Positions 52,248-61,583 of a stretch of DNA of 64,000 nt are shown here, in pieces. This DNA is from Actinomycetota bacterium. Lineage in GTDB: Bacteria; Actinomycetota; Acidimicrobiia; Acidimicrobiales; Aldehydirespiratoraceae. The stretch lies in the NCBI GenBank assembly GCA_029979265.1, contig JAPOHW010000001.1, positions 372,001 through 436,000 of the forward strand. The letters are read 5' to 3'. The first letter of the stretch is position 1, and the number at the start of each line of letters is the position of its first letter. The position numbers and the translations under genes were made by a program. The notes below the pieces were generated by a model, which was not told the origin of the DNA, made no database searches, and saw only the letters and a program-made list of their open reading frames with translations.

Positions 52248-53447
52248 TTGCAGCCCTCACGTGTGGTCGTGATCGGCGGCTCCATCGGCGGACTGACCGC
52301 TGCGTGTCTGCTCAGAGACGCCGGCCACGACGTCGAGATCCATGAGCGCGCTCCACGAGAGCTCGAGCAACGGGGAGCCGGAATCGGCTTTCTGCGGGCA
52401 TGTTCCCGCTATCTCGCAGAGCGGGCCGGTGTAGATCTGGACGAGATCTCGATCACGACCAGCGAGATCGTCTATCTCGACCGCGACGACACGGTGCTCC
52501 ACCAGGCCGAGCACGCCTACCGGTTCAGTTCATGGAACACGGTGTACCGCCGACTGCTGAGGGCATTCGACGGCGATCGCTACCACCTCGACCGGACTGC
52601 TGTCGAGGTCCGCAACGACGAACGGGGAGCATCCGTGGCGTTCGACGATGGCTCGGCACTGAGCGCTGATCTCGTCGTCGCTGCCGACGGAATCGGCTCG
52701 ACCGTGCGGGCGCAGCTCCTCCCCGACGCCAGGGCCGAATACAGCGGCTACGTGGCGTGGAGGGGCACCGTTTCCGAGGCTGATCTACCGCCCGAGATCA
52801 CTGCGCGGCTCGGTGATGCGATCACGTACCACGTCTACGCCAACAGTCACATCCTCGTGTACCCGATCCCGTCGCTCGACGGTTCGGTTGAGCCGGGCGG
52901 GCGGCTGCTCAACTTCGTCTGGTACCGCAATTATCTCGACGGTGGCGACCTTCGATCACTGCTGACCGATCACGGCGGGGTCGTTCGGGACCTCTCGGTA
53001 CCCCCCGGACTCGTCGCTCCCGAACACGTCGCCGAGTTGCGGGCCACGGCTGCGGCCCGGCTTCCTGCCACCATTGCTGCCGTCGTCGCTGCGGTCGAGG
53101 AGCCGTTCCTCCAGGTGGTCTATGACATCTCGATTTCCCGCATGCGATTCGGGCGGGTCTGTCTCATCGGTGATGCTGCCTTTGCCGTTCGCCCTCATGC
53201 GGCGGCCGGCACCGCCAAGGCGGCAGAAGACGCATGGACACTCGACCGGCATCTGCGATCGGGCCGAGCCCTCGACAGCGCACTGGAGCGGTGGGAGACC
53301 GAACAGCTTGCGCTCGGCTGCGACCTGCTCGATCGGACCCGCCGGATCGGTGCCCGGTCGCAGGTGTTGAACACCTGGGAACCTGGCGACCCTGAACTGA
53401 TCTTTGGGCTCCACGCACCCGGTGACCCGGAGCCGGCCAATGTCTGA
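52248..53447 (+). CDS. FAD-dependent monooxygenase (PHBH fold)
   Basis: A 399-residue flavoprotein. I used the TTG at 52248 (MQPSRVVVIGGSIGGLTAACLLRDAGHDVEIHE), 12 nt after the PPOX stop; the track's GTG at 52194 would overlap that gene by 43 bp. The dinucleotide motif GGSIGGLTAA, the DG motif region LVVAADGIGSTVR and the second FAD motif CLIGDAAFAVRPHAAAGTAKAAEDAWTL are intact. It hydroxylates an unknown, probably aromatic or heterocyclic, compound with NAD(P)H. Its end overlaps the DUF3500 gene by 8 bp. Confidence 0.88.
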   Translation: MQPSRVVVIGGSIGGLTAACLLRDAGHDVEIHERAPRELEQRGAGIGFLRACSRYLAERAGVDLDEISITTSEIVYLDRDDTVLHQAEHAYRFSSWNTVYRRLLRAFDGDRYHLDRTAVEVRNDERGASVAFDDGSALSADLVVAADGIGSTVRAQLLPDARAEYSGYVAWRGTVSEADLPPEITARLGDAITYHVYANSHILVYPIPSLDGSVEPGGRLLNFVWYRNYLDGGDLRSLLTDHGGVVRDLSVPPGLVAPEHVAELRATAAARLPATIAAVVAAVEEPFLQVVYDISISRMRFGRVCLIGDAAFAVRPHAAAGTAKAAEDAWTLDRHLRSGRALDSALERWETEQLALGCDLLDRTRRIGARSQVLNTWEPGDPELIFGLHAPGDPEPANV

Positions 53448-54549
53448 CCCGGGCCAGCAAGCCGAGGCGATGGCTGCGGCGGTCCGGGACCTGCTGGAGG
53501 ACCTCGACGACGCGCAGCGCACGGCCGTCACCCACGCATTCGACGACGCCGAGCGGCTGCGCTGGTTCTACACACCGACCGATCACGGGGGCCTCGCCTT
53601 GAGCGACATGCGTTCCCGTCAGCATCGAATCGTGCACCGACTCCTCGCTGCTGCACTCAGTGAGGCCGGCCACACCACCGTCTCGACGATCATCGGTCTC
53701 GAGAACGTCCTCGACCGGGTCGAGGGCTTCGGCGTTTCCTACGGTCGCGAGCGTGGGCGCGATCCGCTGCTCTACTGGCTTGCGATCTTCGGTGACCCCG
53801 ACTCGTCGGAGTGGTCGTGGCGATTCGGCGGCCATCACGTCTCGTTGCACTTCACGATCCGTGACGGCCGGGTTGCCTCCTCGACCCCCCTGTTTCTCGG
53901 TGCCGATCCGGCCTCGAGCACGTTGCTCGGACCGCATCCTCTTCGGCCGCTGGCCGGAGCCGAAGATCTTGCCCGAGAGTTGTTGTTGTCACTCGACGAC
54001 GAGTCGAGAGCGGCGGTTCATCTGTCGGCACAGGCCCCTGTCGACATCGTCGGGGCCAATCGAACGCAGTTGCGGGGTGGTGATTCGGTGCTCCGGCTCG
54101 ACGAGATCTGGCGTGGTCGATTCGGCGACGAGACCGACGAGTATCTCCGCGCCGTGCACGACGCTGCGACGACGAAAGCCGGTTGGACCGACGAGCATCA
54201 ACAGGCGCTTGCCCTTTCTGCTCGACCGAAGGGTGCGCCGGTGACCCACTCTGACGCGCACCGTCGGCTGCTGCGCGACCTGTTGGGTTGCTACCTCGAA
54301 CAGATCAACCCGACGCTCGCCGATGAGCAGTGGAAACGGGCCGAGCAGCACCTCGACGATCTTCACTTCTTGTGGGCTGGTGGAATCCATCCCGGTGAGC
54401 CGCACTACTACCGCCTGCAGGGAGGCAACCTGCTGATCGAGTACGACAACACCCAGCGTGACGTGAACCATGTGCACACTGTCTGGCGGGATCTGTCGAT
54501 GGACTTCGGTGGAGATCCGCTGGCACAGCACTATGTCGACCATCACTGA
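53440..54549 (+). CDS. DUF3500-family protein
   Basis: A 369-residue protein from the overlapping ATG at 53440 (MSDPGQQAEAMAAAVRDLL). Family features are RLRWFYTPTDHGGLALSDM, WSWRFGGHHVSLHFTI, SSTPLFLGADPAS and IHPGEPHYYRLQGGNLLIEYDNTQRDVNHVHTVWRDLSMDFGGD, with many His residues that could bind metal. No reaction is known. Co-transcription with a monooxygenase suggests a catabolic or detoxifying module. Confidence 0.85.
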   Translation: MSDPGQQAEAMAAAVRDLLEDLDDAQRTAVTHAFDDAERLRWFYTPTDHGGLALSDMRSRQHRIVHRLLAAALSEAGHTTVSTIIGLENVLDRVEGFGVSYGRERGRDPLLYWLAIFGDPDSSEWSWRFGGHHVSLHFTIRDGRVASSTPLFLGADPASSTLLGPHPLRPLAGAEDLARELLLSLDDESRAAVHLSAQAPVDIVGANRTQLRGGDSVLRLDEIWRGRFGDETDEYLRAVHDAATTKAGWTDEHQQALALSARPKGAPVTHSDAHRRLLRDLLGCYLEQINPTLADEQWKRAEQHLDDLHFLWAGGIHPGEPHYYRLQGGNLLIEYDNTQRDVNHVHTVWRDLSMDFGGDPLAQHYVDHH

Positions 54550-54597
54550 GGGCGACGCTCGGCGCTGAGCGGGCGCGGACGACACAGAGGAGCGAGG

Positions 54598-55923
54598 GTG
54601 GTTCGGGTCGCATTCGTCGGAGCGGGGAGCACGGTCTTTGCTCGAAATCTGATCGGTGACCTGAACGCCTATCCCGAGCTGCGCGGCCGATTGAGCTTCT
54701 CGTTGCACGACATCGACGAGCAGCGTCTGCGCACGTCGGAGATCGTCGCCAATCGGATCGCTGCCGGCCTTGGTGTTTCAATGACCGTCGATGCAACGAC
54801 GGATCGCCGACGGGCGCTCGACGGGGCCGACTATGTGGTCACCATGTTCCAGGTCGGGGGATATCAGCCTTCGACGGTGCTCGATTTCGAGATTCCGGAG
54901 CGCTACGGGCTTCAGCAGACCATTGCCGACACGCTGGGGATCGGCGGCATCATGCGGGGATTGCGAACTGCACCGGTTCTGATCGATGTGTCGAACGACA
55001 TCAGCGAGGTGGCTGCTGATGCCGTGCTGTTGAACTACGCGAACCCAATGGCCATCAACATGTGGGCGCTGTCCGAGCTGGGGCGGCATCCCGGCTTCGG
55101 CCTGTGTCACTCGATCCCGTTGACCGCCGAGCAGTTGGCTCACGATCTTGGGATTCCAGCCACCGAACTCGACTACACGGCGGCGGGCATCAACCACATG
55201 GCGTTCTACCTCAACCTCGAACACCAGGGGGCAGACGTCTATCCCGCACTGAGAATGCTGCACACGAGGCCTGCTGACGCCCCCGAACGGGGGGAGATGG
55301 GGTTGTCCGATGCCGTTCGCTACGAGGTCATGCGCCGGCTCGGGTACTTCGTGGCCGAGTCGAGTGAGCACTTTGCCGAGTACACCCCGTGGTTCATCAA
55401 GCGAGATCGGCCCGACCTCGTCGAGGAGTTCCGAATCCCGCTTCGCGAGTACATCAGGCGCTGCGAGGTGCAGAACACCGAGTGGGAGGCCCTTCGGGCT
55501 CGGTTGGAGGACGAACGCGAGGAGCTGCACATTCCCGCCAGCAACGAATTCGCACCGCAGATCATTCACAGCATCGAGACCGACACCGAACGGACCGTGT
55601 ACACCAACGTGCCGAACCGTGGGCACATCGAGAACCTTCCCGACGGTTGCATCGTGGAGGTACCGACCGTCGTCGACGGCACCGGACTTCACCCACAGCA
55701 CGTGGGCTCGCTGCCCCCGCAACTTGCTGCGACGATTCAGACGAACCTCGGCCCCCAAGCACTCACCGTGGAGGCACTCAAGACCGGCGACAGAGCGCAC
55801 GTCTACCATGCTGCGATGCTCGACCCGCACACTGCCGCCGAGCTCGATCTCGAGCAGATCCACCGGTTGGTGAATGATCTGCTCGAGGCGCACGGCCCGT
55901 ACCTGCCGGCATTCCTGCAGTAG
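54598..55923 (+). CDS. Family 4 alpha-galactosidase (MelA-type)
   Basis: A 441-residue GH4 enzyme. The NAD motif VAFVGAGSTVFARNLIGD is at the N-terminus; the metal cysteine lies in FGLCHSIPLTAEQL (CHS), with LLNYANPMAINMWAL and INHMAFYLNL (His) also present. GH4 enzymes use NAD and Mn(II) to cleave alpha-galactosides by an oxidative-elimination mechanism in the cytosol. It heads an operon with galactokinase and mutarotase, so galactoside sugars such as melibiose are the likely substrates. A GAGGAG site precedes the GTG start. Confidence 0.92.
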   Translation: MVRVAFVGAGSTVFARNLIGDLNAYPELRGRLSFSLHDIDEQRLRTSEIVANRIAAGLGVSMTVDATTDRRRALDGADYVVTMFQVGGYQPSTVLDFEIPERYGLQQTIADTLGIGGIMRGLRTAPVLIDVSNDISEVAADAVLLNYANPMAINMWALSELGRHPGFGLCHSIPLTAEQLAHDLGIPATELDYTAAGINHMAFYLNLEHQGADVYPALRMLHTRPADAPERGEMGLSDAVRYEVMRRLGYFVAESSEHFAEYTPWFIKRDRPDLVEEFRIPLREYIRRCEVQNTEWEALRARLEDEREELHIPASNEFAPQIIHSIETDTERTVYTNVPNRGHIENLPDGCIVEVPTVVDGTGLHPQHVGSLPPQLAATIQTNLGPQALTVEALKTGDRAHVYHAAMLDPHTAAELDLEQIHRLVNDLLEAHGPYLPAFLQ

Positions 55924-55961
55924 AAGGCAGGCATACCGTTGCGAGCGATGGGACTGACCCG

Positions 55962-56969
55962 ATGAACGAAGTGTCGGCGCAGAGGCGGGACGTGTTCGCC
56001 CCTGGGCGGGTGAACCTGATCGGTGACCACACCGACTACACGGGTGGGCTCGTTTTTCCGATGGCGATCAACCGTGGTGTGCGCATTACCGGTGAGGTCG
56101 GCGGACACCACGTCGAGGTGACGTCTGACCGAGAACCTGTTGCGGCGCGCTTCTCCTTGCCGGTCACCGATCCGGCTGGCATCGAACCGCGGTGGGCGCG
56201 GCATCTCGCCGGCGTTGCGGCCGAGATGGGCACCGCTGTCGGCTTTACCGGTCAACTTTCGTCCGATTTGCCGGTCGCCGGTCTTTCTTCCAGCGCTGCC
56301 GTGCAGGTCGCCGCGGCACTCATGTTGGGCCACGAAGGTTCGCCGCTCGAACGTGCGATGCTTTGCCAGGCTGCGGAGCATCGTGCGACCGGTGTGCCGT
56401 GCGGCATCATGGATCAGCTGACGATCGCCTCTGGGATCCCCGGTCATGCGCTCCTGATCGATTGCCACACACTCGAGATCACCCCGCACCTCGTCCCCGA
56501 TGACGTCGAGATCGTGATCGTGCACTCGGGACAGCATCGAGAACTCGTCGACTCCGAATACGCAACCCGCCGCGCTCAGTGCGAGGCGGCAGAGGAAGTC
56601 ATCGGTCCTCTTCGGATCGCCTCGCTCGACGCCGTCGGGGATCTCGACGACGCCGTGTTGCGGGCCCGAGCCCGTCATGTCGTCACCGAGAACGCGCGAG
56701 TTGCAATCTTCGCCGAGGCGCTCGCTGCAGGCGACTATGCGGAGGCAGGGCAGCAGATGCTCGATTCCCATCGAAGCCTCGGTCATGACTTTGCAGTCTC
56801 GACATCGGTTCTCGACGCACTCGTCGACGAGCTTTGCGCCGTTCCCGGTGTCTACGGCGCCCGACTCACCGGTGCAGGTTTCGGTGGGGCGGTGGTTGCG
56901 TTGACCCGGCCGGGTGTGCTCGACCAGGGCTTCGTCGCAACGGCATCCGCCGGAGCGAGCGTGCTGTGA
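55962..56969 (+). CDS. galK: Galactokinase
   Basis: A 335-residue GHMP kinase. The galactokinase signature is FAPGRVNLIGDHTDYTGGLVFPMAI; the ATP loop is PVAGLSSSAAVQVAAALML; a catalytic-aspartate segment is GVPCGIMDQLTIASG; and the C-terminus has RLTGAGFGGAVVAL. It phosphorylates galactose at O1. It is about 45 residues shorter than E. coli GalK. No galT or galE lies in the window, so the rest of the Leloir pathway must be elsewhere. Confidence 0.9.
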   Translation: MNEVSAQRRDVFAPGRVNLIGDHTDYTGGLVFPMAINRGVRITGEVGGHHVEVTSDREPVAARFSLPVTDPAGIEPRWARHLAGVAAEMGTAVGFTGQLSSDLPVAGLSSSAAVQVAAALMLGHEGSPLERAMLCQAAEHRATGVPCGIMDQLTIASGIPGHALLIDCHTLEITPHLVPDDVEIVIVHSGQHRELVDSEYATRRAQCEAAEEVIGPLRIASLDAVGDLDDAVLRARARHVVTENARVAIFAEALAAGDYAEAGQQMLDSHRSLGHDFAVSTSVLDALVDELCAVPGVYGARLTGAGFGGAVVALTRPGVLDQGFVATASAGASVL

Positions 56970-57012
56970 ATCGGCTGACGATGACCGAGCACTTCGCCCT
57001 GGACCGTCACGG

Positions 57013-58011
57013 ATGACCGGAACCGTTTCCGTCCGAGCCGTGGGTCGACTGCCGTCGGGTGAGACGATCTCTGCCGTCGAACTGTCGAACGATTGCATGG
57101 CGGTGACACTGCTCGATCTTGGTGCAACCCTCTGGACGTTGATGCCCTCGGGACACCCGTCGGCGGCCGGCGTCACACTTGCACATCGTGACCCTGCTGC
57201 GTACGCCGTCAACCGGCCCTACCTCGGGTGCACGGTAGGCCCAGTCGCGAACAGAATCGGGGGTTCCAGCTTCTCGATCGACGGGCATCGTCACGATCTC
57301 ATCCCCAACGAAGGCAAGCATCACCTGCATGGAGGCCCAACCGGCTTCGGGCAGCGCCTCTGGGCATTCGAGGTCGATCCTGCCGAAACGGCAGTCCACT
57401 TCCGCCTGCATCGTTTCGACGGCGAAGGTGGCTATCCAGGCAACCTCGATGTCGAGGTCGTCTGGACGTTGCAGGCCAACCGGCTCCGCTTCGCCTGGTC
57501 GGCCTCGACCGACCGAGCGACACCGGTTTCTCTCGCCAATCACACCTACTGGAATCTGGCCGGGACCGGCACGATCGAGGACCATCACCTGCGTGTCGAT
57601 GCCGACGGGGTGGTGGATGTCGACGAGCAGCTCATCCCGACCGGGGTCCTGAGGCCCACGCAGAGCAGCAGGTTCGACCTGGCCGATGGCCCACGAATCG
57701 GCGACGCCGTCCAGCGCATCGGGCTCGGTGGTATCGACCATTGCTACGCCCTCTCTCCTGGGGCTCAGGTGGATCTTCGCGATCCCCAGACTGGGCAGCA
57801 CCTCACCGTCGAAACCTCGCTACCCGGGGTGCAGGTGTACACCGGGCATCAACTCGACGGATCATCCGAGCAGGGCGGCTTCGCGCCGATGGCGGGGCTT
57901 TGCCTCGAGACCCAGTTCTTTCCTGATGCGGTCAACCGTCCCTCGTTCACGAGTCCGCTGGTTCTCCCGAACGAGATCGTTCATCACTGGACCGAGTACA
58001 CGTTCCGCTGA
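57013..58011 (+). CDS. galM: Aldose 1-epimerase (galactose mutarotase)
   Basis: A 332-residue protein from the ATG at 57013; the track start at 56914 is internal to galK. GALM signatures are YLGCTVGPVANRIGGSSF, NEGKHHLHGGPTGFGQRLWAF (catalytic His), SLANHTYWNLAGTG (second His) and the C-terminal catalytic Glu in GLCLETQFFPDAVNRPSF. It equilibrates alpha- and beta-galactose before GalK. It is the last gene of the operon. Confidence 0.93.
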   Translation: MTGTVSVRAVGRLPSGETISAVELSNDCMAVTLLDLGATLWTLMPSGHPSAAGVTLAHRDPAAYAVNRPYLGCTVGPVANRIGGSSFSIDGHRHDLIPNEGKHHLHGGPTGFGQRLWAFEVDPAETAVHFRLHRFDGEGGYPGNLDVEVVWTLQANRLRFAWSASTDRATPVSLANHTYWNLAGTGTIEDHHLRVDADGVVDVDEQLIPTGVLRPTQSSRFDLADGPRIGDAVQRIGLGGIDHCYALSPGAQVDLRDPQTGQHLTVETSLPGVQVYTGHQLDGSSEQGGFAPMAGLCLETQFFPDAVNRPSFTSPLVLPNEIVHHWTEYTFR

Positions 58012-58154
58012 CCGGGTCGGGCCGTGCCGAAAGGACCGGCAGCCGACCCTCGCACTCTTTTGGAAATTTTTCAGCTGTGTTACGTTGCCGATGGTTTTCG
58101 TGAGCCCACGACCGACCGCTCAAGAAATGTCGCTGAGACACCGAAGGAGTGTGT

Positions 58155-59168
58155 ATGCAGTCGACTTCGATCAATGTGCGAGTTCCGTTCCTCCTCATAG
58201 GTGCTCTTGCGTTTGCGCCAGCGGTCGTTCTCGGTCTGACCGGCGCAGGTAGCTACGCCAGTCCCTGGCTCATCGCGTCGGTCATGATTGCGTCAGGCGT
58301 GCTGTGCACCGTTGCTGCGAGTCTCGCCCTGCAGGCGTCCGTGCGTGTCGGTTTCGTCGAGAACGCCTTGGTGGCCGGAGCGCTGGTCAGCTCGGGCCTC
58401 TTCGTCCTGCTTCACGGCGTCGTTTCCCCCGGGGCGATCTTCGATGCCACGGATTCTGCCAAGCGAGTGTTTGGCGCCTCGGGCCAGTTGGCGGCAGCGG
58501 TCGCCATCCCACCGCTCGCCTACCTGCTCCTGCTCACGAAGCGGCGGGATGAATCCAACAGTTGGCGAATGATGAGCATCGGGATGCCCCTCGTGGGCGT
58601 GGCGCTTGGGATTCTTCTCGTAGCCCAAGACAGCCTTCGAGCGCTCAAGCCCGAGACGGTTGGGGTGACGGTCCTGGTGGTTTTGGCGGTGGGGATTCAG
58701 GTGGCCGTTGCGCTGCATTTCACCCAGCTCGCCCGCCGCTTCGGCGACCGCTACTCGCAACAGATGGGGCTTGCGCTCTTGCTCAACTCTGGGGTTCCGA
58801 TCTTCTTCTACTTCGGTGGCCCTGGCTCCGGTGCCTACTGGTGGGCACACGGCCTGTGCATGGCGGGGGTTGGATTCGGGGCGGTTGCGATCTGGCTCAA
58901 GGCCAAGGAGGCCACGGTGGTTTCCCAGTTGGTGGGGTCGATCGTGACCACCAAGCCAATGCAGTCCCTCGGTATCGATCTCTCCCCTGCGGTGGTTTCG
59001 CGGCTCCGAGAGATCAAGGACCCGTCGGATCCCCGGCTGGCGGTTGCCCTGCGCGCCGGCGAGAAGCTCGCAGACATGAAGGATGATCAGAGGCTCGAGG
59101 CCGAAGTCCTTCTTCCGATCTTCCAGACCACGCTCGAATCCTTGGCAGGCTCCGCCGCGCCTTCGTGA
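58155..59168 (+). CDS. Seven-helix membrane protein coupled to the EAL gene
   Basis: A 337-residue protein. The ATG at 58155 has an AGGAG site 5 nt upstream; the track starts at the GTG at 58149. About seven to eight membrane helices (residues 10-250) are followed by an ~85-residue cytosolic tail (SLGIDLSPAVVSRLREIKDPSDPRLAVALRAGEKLADMKDDQRLEAEVLLPIFQ). Its GTGA overlap with the c-di-GMP phosphodiesterase-like gene suggests it senses a signal in the membrane and controls its partner. I recognise no MASE family. The upstream 143 bp contain an AT-rich stretch with TTGGAA (58060) and TACGTT (58081). Confidence 0.75.
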   Translation: MQSTSINVRVPFLLIGALAFAPAVVLGLTGAGSYASPWLIASVMIASGVLCTVAASLALQASVRVGFVENALVAGALVSSGLFVLLHGVVSPGAIFDATDSAKRVFGASGQLAAAVAIPPLAYLLLLTKRRDESNSWRMMSIGMPLVGVALGILLVAQDSLRALKPETVGVTVLVVLAVGIQVAVALHFTQLARRFGDRYSQQMGLALLLNSGVPIFFYFGGPGSGAYWWAHGLCMAGVGFGAVAIWLKAKEATVVSQLVGSIVTTKPMQSLGIDLSPAVVSRLREIKDPSDPRLAVALRAGEKLADMKDDQRLEAEVLLPIFQTTLESLAGSAAPS

Positions 59169-61534
59169 GAGATCGAGCAGGGCGCCGTCCTCGTTCCGCG
59201 TCCTCGGACCCGGGTGTCGACCTCGCTCTGGAGTCGCTCATTGAACTCCAGGTCCGGTCGGCGACGAGTCTGCGGAGGCTCGTCGGATTTCAGGCTGCGC
59301 TGGCTGGCTGTTCCCCCGACCCGGGTACCTGCGTCGACGAACTCAGCGGCGTGATGGCATCACATGGGGAATTGCTCGCCGACCTCGACGTCTTCGCTGT
59401 TGCACTCCGGGTTGACGACACGGCGAATGACGGGTCCGCAAGCCAACGTTCGAGCGGGATCTGGTCCGCCTCCGAGGAAGGCTCGCTCGGCTGCGTCGAG
59501 CTGTTCCGTGTGGAGTCCTTGGGCCACAGCGATGAGCTCGAATCCCACGAGGTCATCTTTGCCGACGGAGTGCCCCCGACGTTTCATTCGCTCGTCTACC
59601 TCACGCCGGCCAAGGCTGCCGTCGAGATTCACGAGCATGTGCATTTCGGCCGCCGGGAAATCGTGGAGGCGGTCGAGCGCTTCTTGAATGCGGTCGAAAC
59701 TCATCGGAGGGGCTCGGAGAGGATCGAGGCGCTTCACGAGATGGGAGTGATCGGACGCATGGCCTCCAGCGGCGGGAGTGTCGACCACTTCGCGCTGGAC
59801 CGCTTGGCGCTGCGGGTCATCTCGTACAGCCGCGAACTCGCCGATCATTACCTCGATCAGATACTGGTCGGCTGGAATCTCGATGCCGTCGAGCTTTTCG
59901 GCCTCCCGCTGGGAGAGCCGACCTGTTTGGCGCAGTCCGGCACTGCTGCACTCTGGATGGAACAGCCCCCGACCTGTGATCGGGACAAGGACTTTCCTGC
60001 ATTTCGTTCTTCCGAAACTGCTGGCGTCGACGTGACGGGAGGACAGAGATCCGGCACGGTCCAGAGCGTCCTTCCATTCGATTTTCAACGTCGTCAGAAC
60101 TGGGGTGCGTTGGTGATCACGAGTAGCCGCCTCCTGAGCGACGACGATCGTGTTTCGCTCACCCAGGTGGTTCAAAACCTTGGTCAACTCCTCGAAACAG
60201 TGTTTGCTGCGCACCGTGAGCTCAATGCGACACTTCGCGATGTGAACACGGGTCTGCCGAACGAGGCTGGGCTGCGCGGGGCGCTGGAGCAACTGCATGG
60301 GGATGGATCGTCCAGCGCGCTTGTGCTGTTTGGGATTGTCGATCGAATGAAGTACTTCGAGACCATCGGCTTGGCCGGTTTGGCAGAGCTCTTCCGGAGT
60401 GCCGTTCGTGAGCTCGAGGTGGAGGCCAGTGACCTCTCGGGCCGCTTCATCGGCGGAAACATCAGCGCATCGATCATGTTCGGCGTATTCGAAGGATCGT
60501 TCGGGACGCGCACGGCAAAGGATGATCTGGAGGCGCGACTGTGGCGGGCGCTGTCGAGGCTGAAGTTGAGCGAAGGAGACTCGAATTTTCATCCCGAGTT
60601 CTCGGTCGGTGCGGTGGATGTGGACAAAGACGCCGAGTACAGCGATGTTGTTGGAGCTGCCTACGCCGCGCTCTACAGAGCAATGGGGTCTGATACCGAC
60701 AGGGAGTTCGTTCACTGGGGGGTTGCGGAGTCGGGATTTACCGAACGCACACGTCTCAGACGAGAGATCGAGATCAGTACGGCACTTGTCGAAGGCCAGT
60801 TCGTCTCGTTCTTCCAGCCCGAATACTCGCTACGAGACGGCTCGCTTCTTTCGTTCGAGTCGCTGGTTCGATGGGAGCATCCCGAACGTGGCCTCATCGG
60901 GCCGGATGAATTCATTCCGATTGTGGAATCGTCCGGCATGGTCGTTCGAAGCGACATGCAACAACTCCGAAACGCCGTGGCAGAAGCTGTTTCCTGGGGT
61001 CTCGCCGACTCAGGGCCGGAAATGCGGGTCAATCTGTCGAGTTCGAGTTTGCACCGTCAAGGGCTGGCAGCTCAGATGCTCGAAATCTGCGAGGAAGAGG
61101 GCTTGGCACCTGCGCAGCTCGTCGTCGAGGTGACCGAAACAGCCATTTTGAGAAAGCTCGAGACTGCGATCGCGCAACTCGAGGAACTCAGGGAAGCCGG
61201 TGTGGGGGTTGCACTCGACGATTTCGGGGTCGGGCAGAGTTCACTCACGCGCCTGCGCTCCCTGCCGATCTCCATCGTGAAGCTCGACCGACAGTTCGTG
61301 ACGCCACTGCCTGGCACTCGTAGCGATCGTGCATTCGTCGAGGCGCTCCGAACAATGATCTCGGCGCTCGACCTCGACGTCACCGCAGAGGGGGTCGAGA
61401 CCGAAGCGCAGCGAGATTGTCTGCTGGAGATCGGAATCGAGCGAGCCCAGGGCTATCTCTTCAGCAAGCCAGTCCCCGGCGCCGAAGCCCGACTGTTGTT
61501 GGAGGCGAGTAGTGAGGTTGCGGCAACCTCGTGA
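59165..61534 (+). CDS. Degenerate-GGDEF/EAL c-di-GMP phosphodiesterase
   Basis: A 789-residue soluble protein with a GTG start overlapping the upstream stop. The N-terminal ~370 residues include a GAF-like region, then a GGDEF fold with DVNTGLPNEAGLRGAL but GRFIGGNIS in place of GGDEF, so no cyclase activity is expected. The EAL domain (about 540-785) keeps its catalytic residues: SFESLVRWEHPERGLIGPDEFIPIVESSG (E of the EAL position), MRVNLSSSSL, VVEVTETAIL, VALDDFGVGQSSL, IVKLDRQF, EGVETEAQ and QGYLFSKPVP. It should degrade c-di-GMP, probably controlled by the adjacent membrane protein. Confidence 0.9.
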   Translation: MRDRAGRRPRSASSDPGVDLALESLIELQVRSATSLRRLVGFQAALAGCSPDPGTCVDELSGVMASHGELLADLDVFAVALRVDDTANDGSASQRSSGIWSASEEGSLGCVELFRVESLGHSDELESHEVIFADGVPPTFHSLVYLTPAKAAVEIHEHVHFGRREIVEAVERFLNAVETHRRGSERIEALHEMGVIGRMASSGGSVDHFALDRLALRVISYSRELADHYLDQILVGWNLDAVELFGLPLGEPTCLAQSGTAALWMEQPPTCDRDKDFPAFRSSETAGVDVTGGQRSGTVQSVLPFDFQRRQNWGALVITSSRLLSDDDRVSLTQVVQNLGQLLETVFAAHRELNATLRDVNTGLPNEAGLRGALEQLHGDGSSSALVLFGIVDRMKYFETIGLAGLAELFRSAVRELEVEASDLSGRFIGGNISASIMFGVFEGSFGTRTAKDDLEARLWRALSRLKLSEGDSNFHPEFSVGAVDVDKDAEYSDVVGAAYAALYRAMGSDTDREFVHWGVAESGFTERTRLRREIEISTALVEGQFVSFFQPEYSLRDGSLLSFESLVRWEHPERGLIGPDEFIPIVESSGMVVRSDMQQLRNAVAEAVSWGLADSGPEMRVNLSSSSLHRQGLAAQMLEICEEEGLAPAQLVVEVTETAILRKLETAIAQLEELREAGVGVALDDFGVGQSSLTRLRSLPISIVKLDRQFVTPLPGTRSDRAFVEALRTMISALDLDVTAEGVETEAQRDCLLEIGIERAQGYLFSKPVPGAEARLLLEASSEVAATS

Positions 61535-61583
61535 GGTCGCGAGGTCGATGATCGACGACGGCGGCGCCGTGGTTCGTCGAGTA

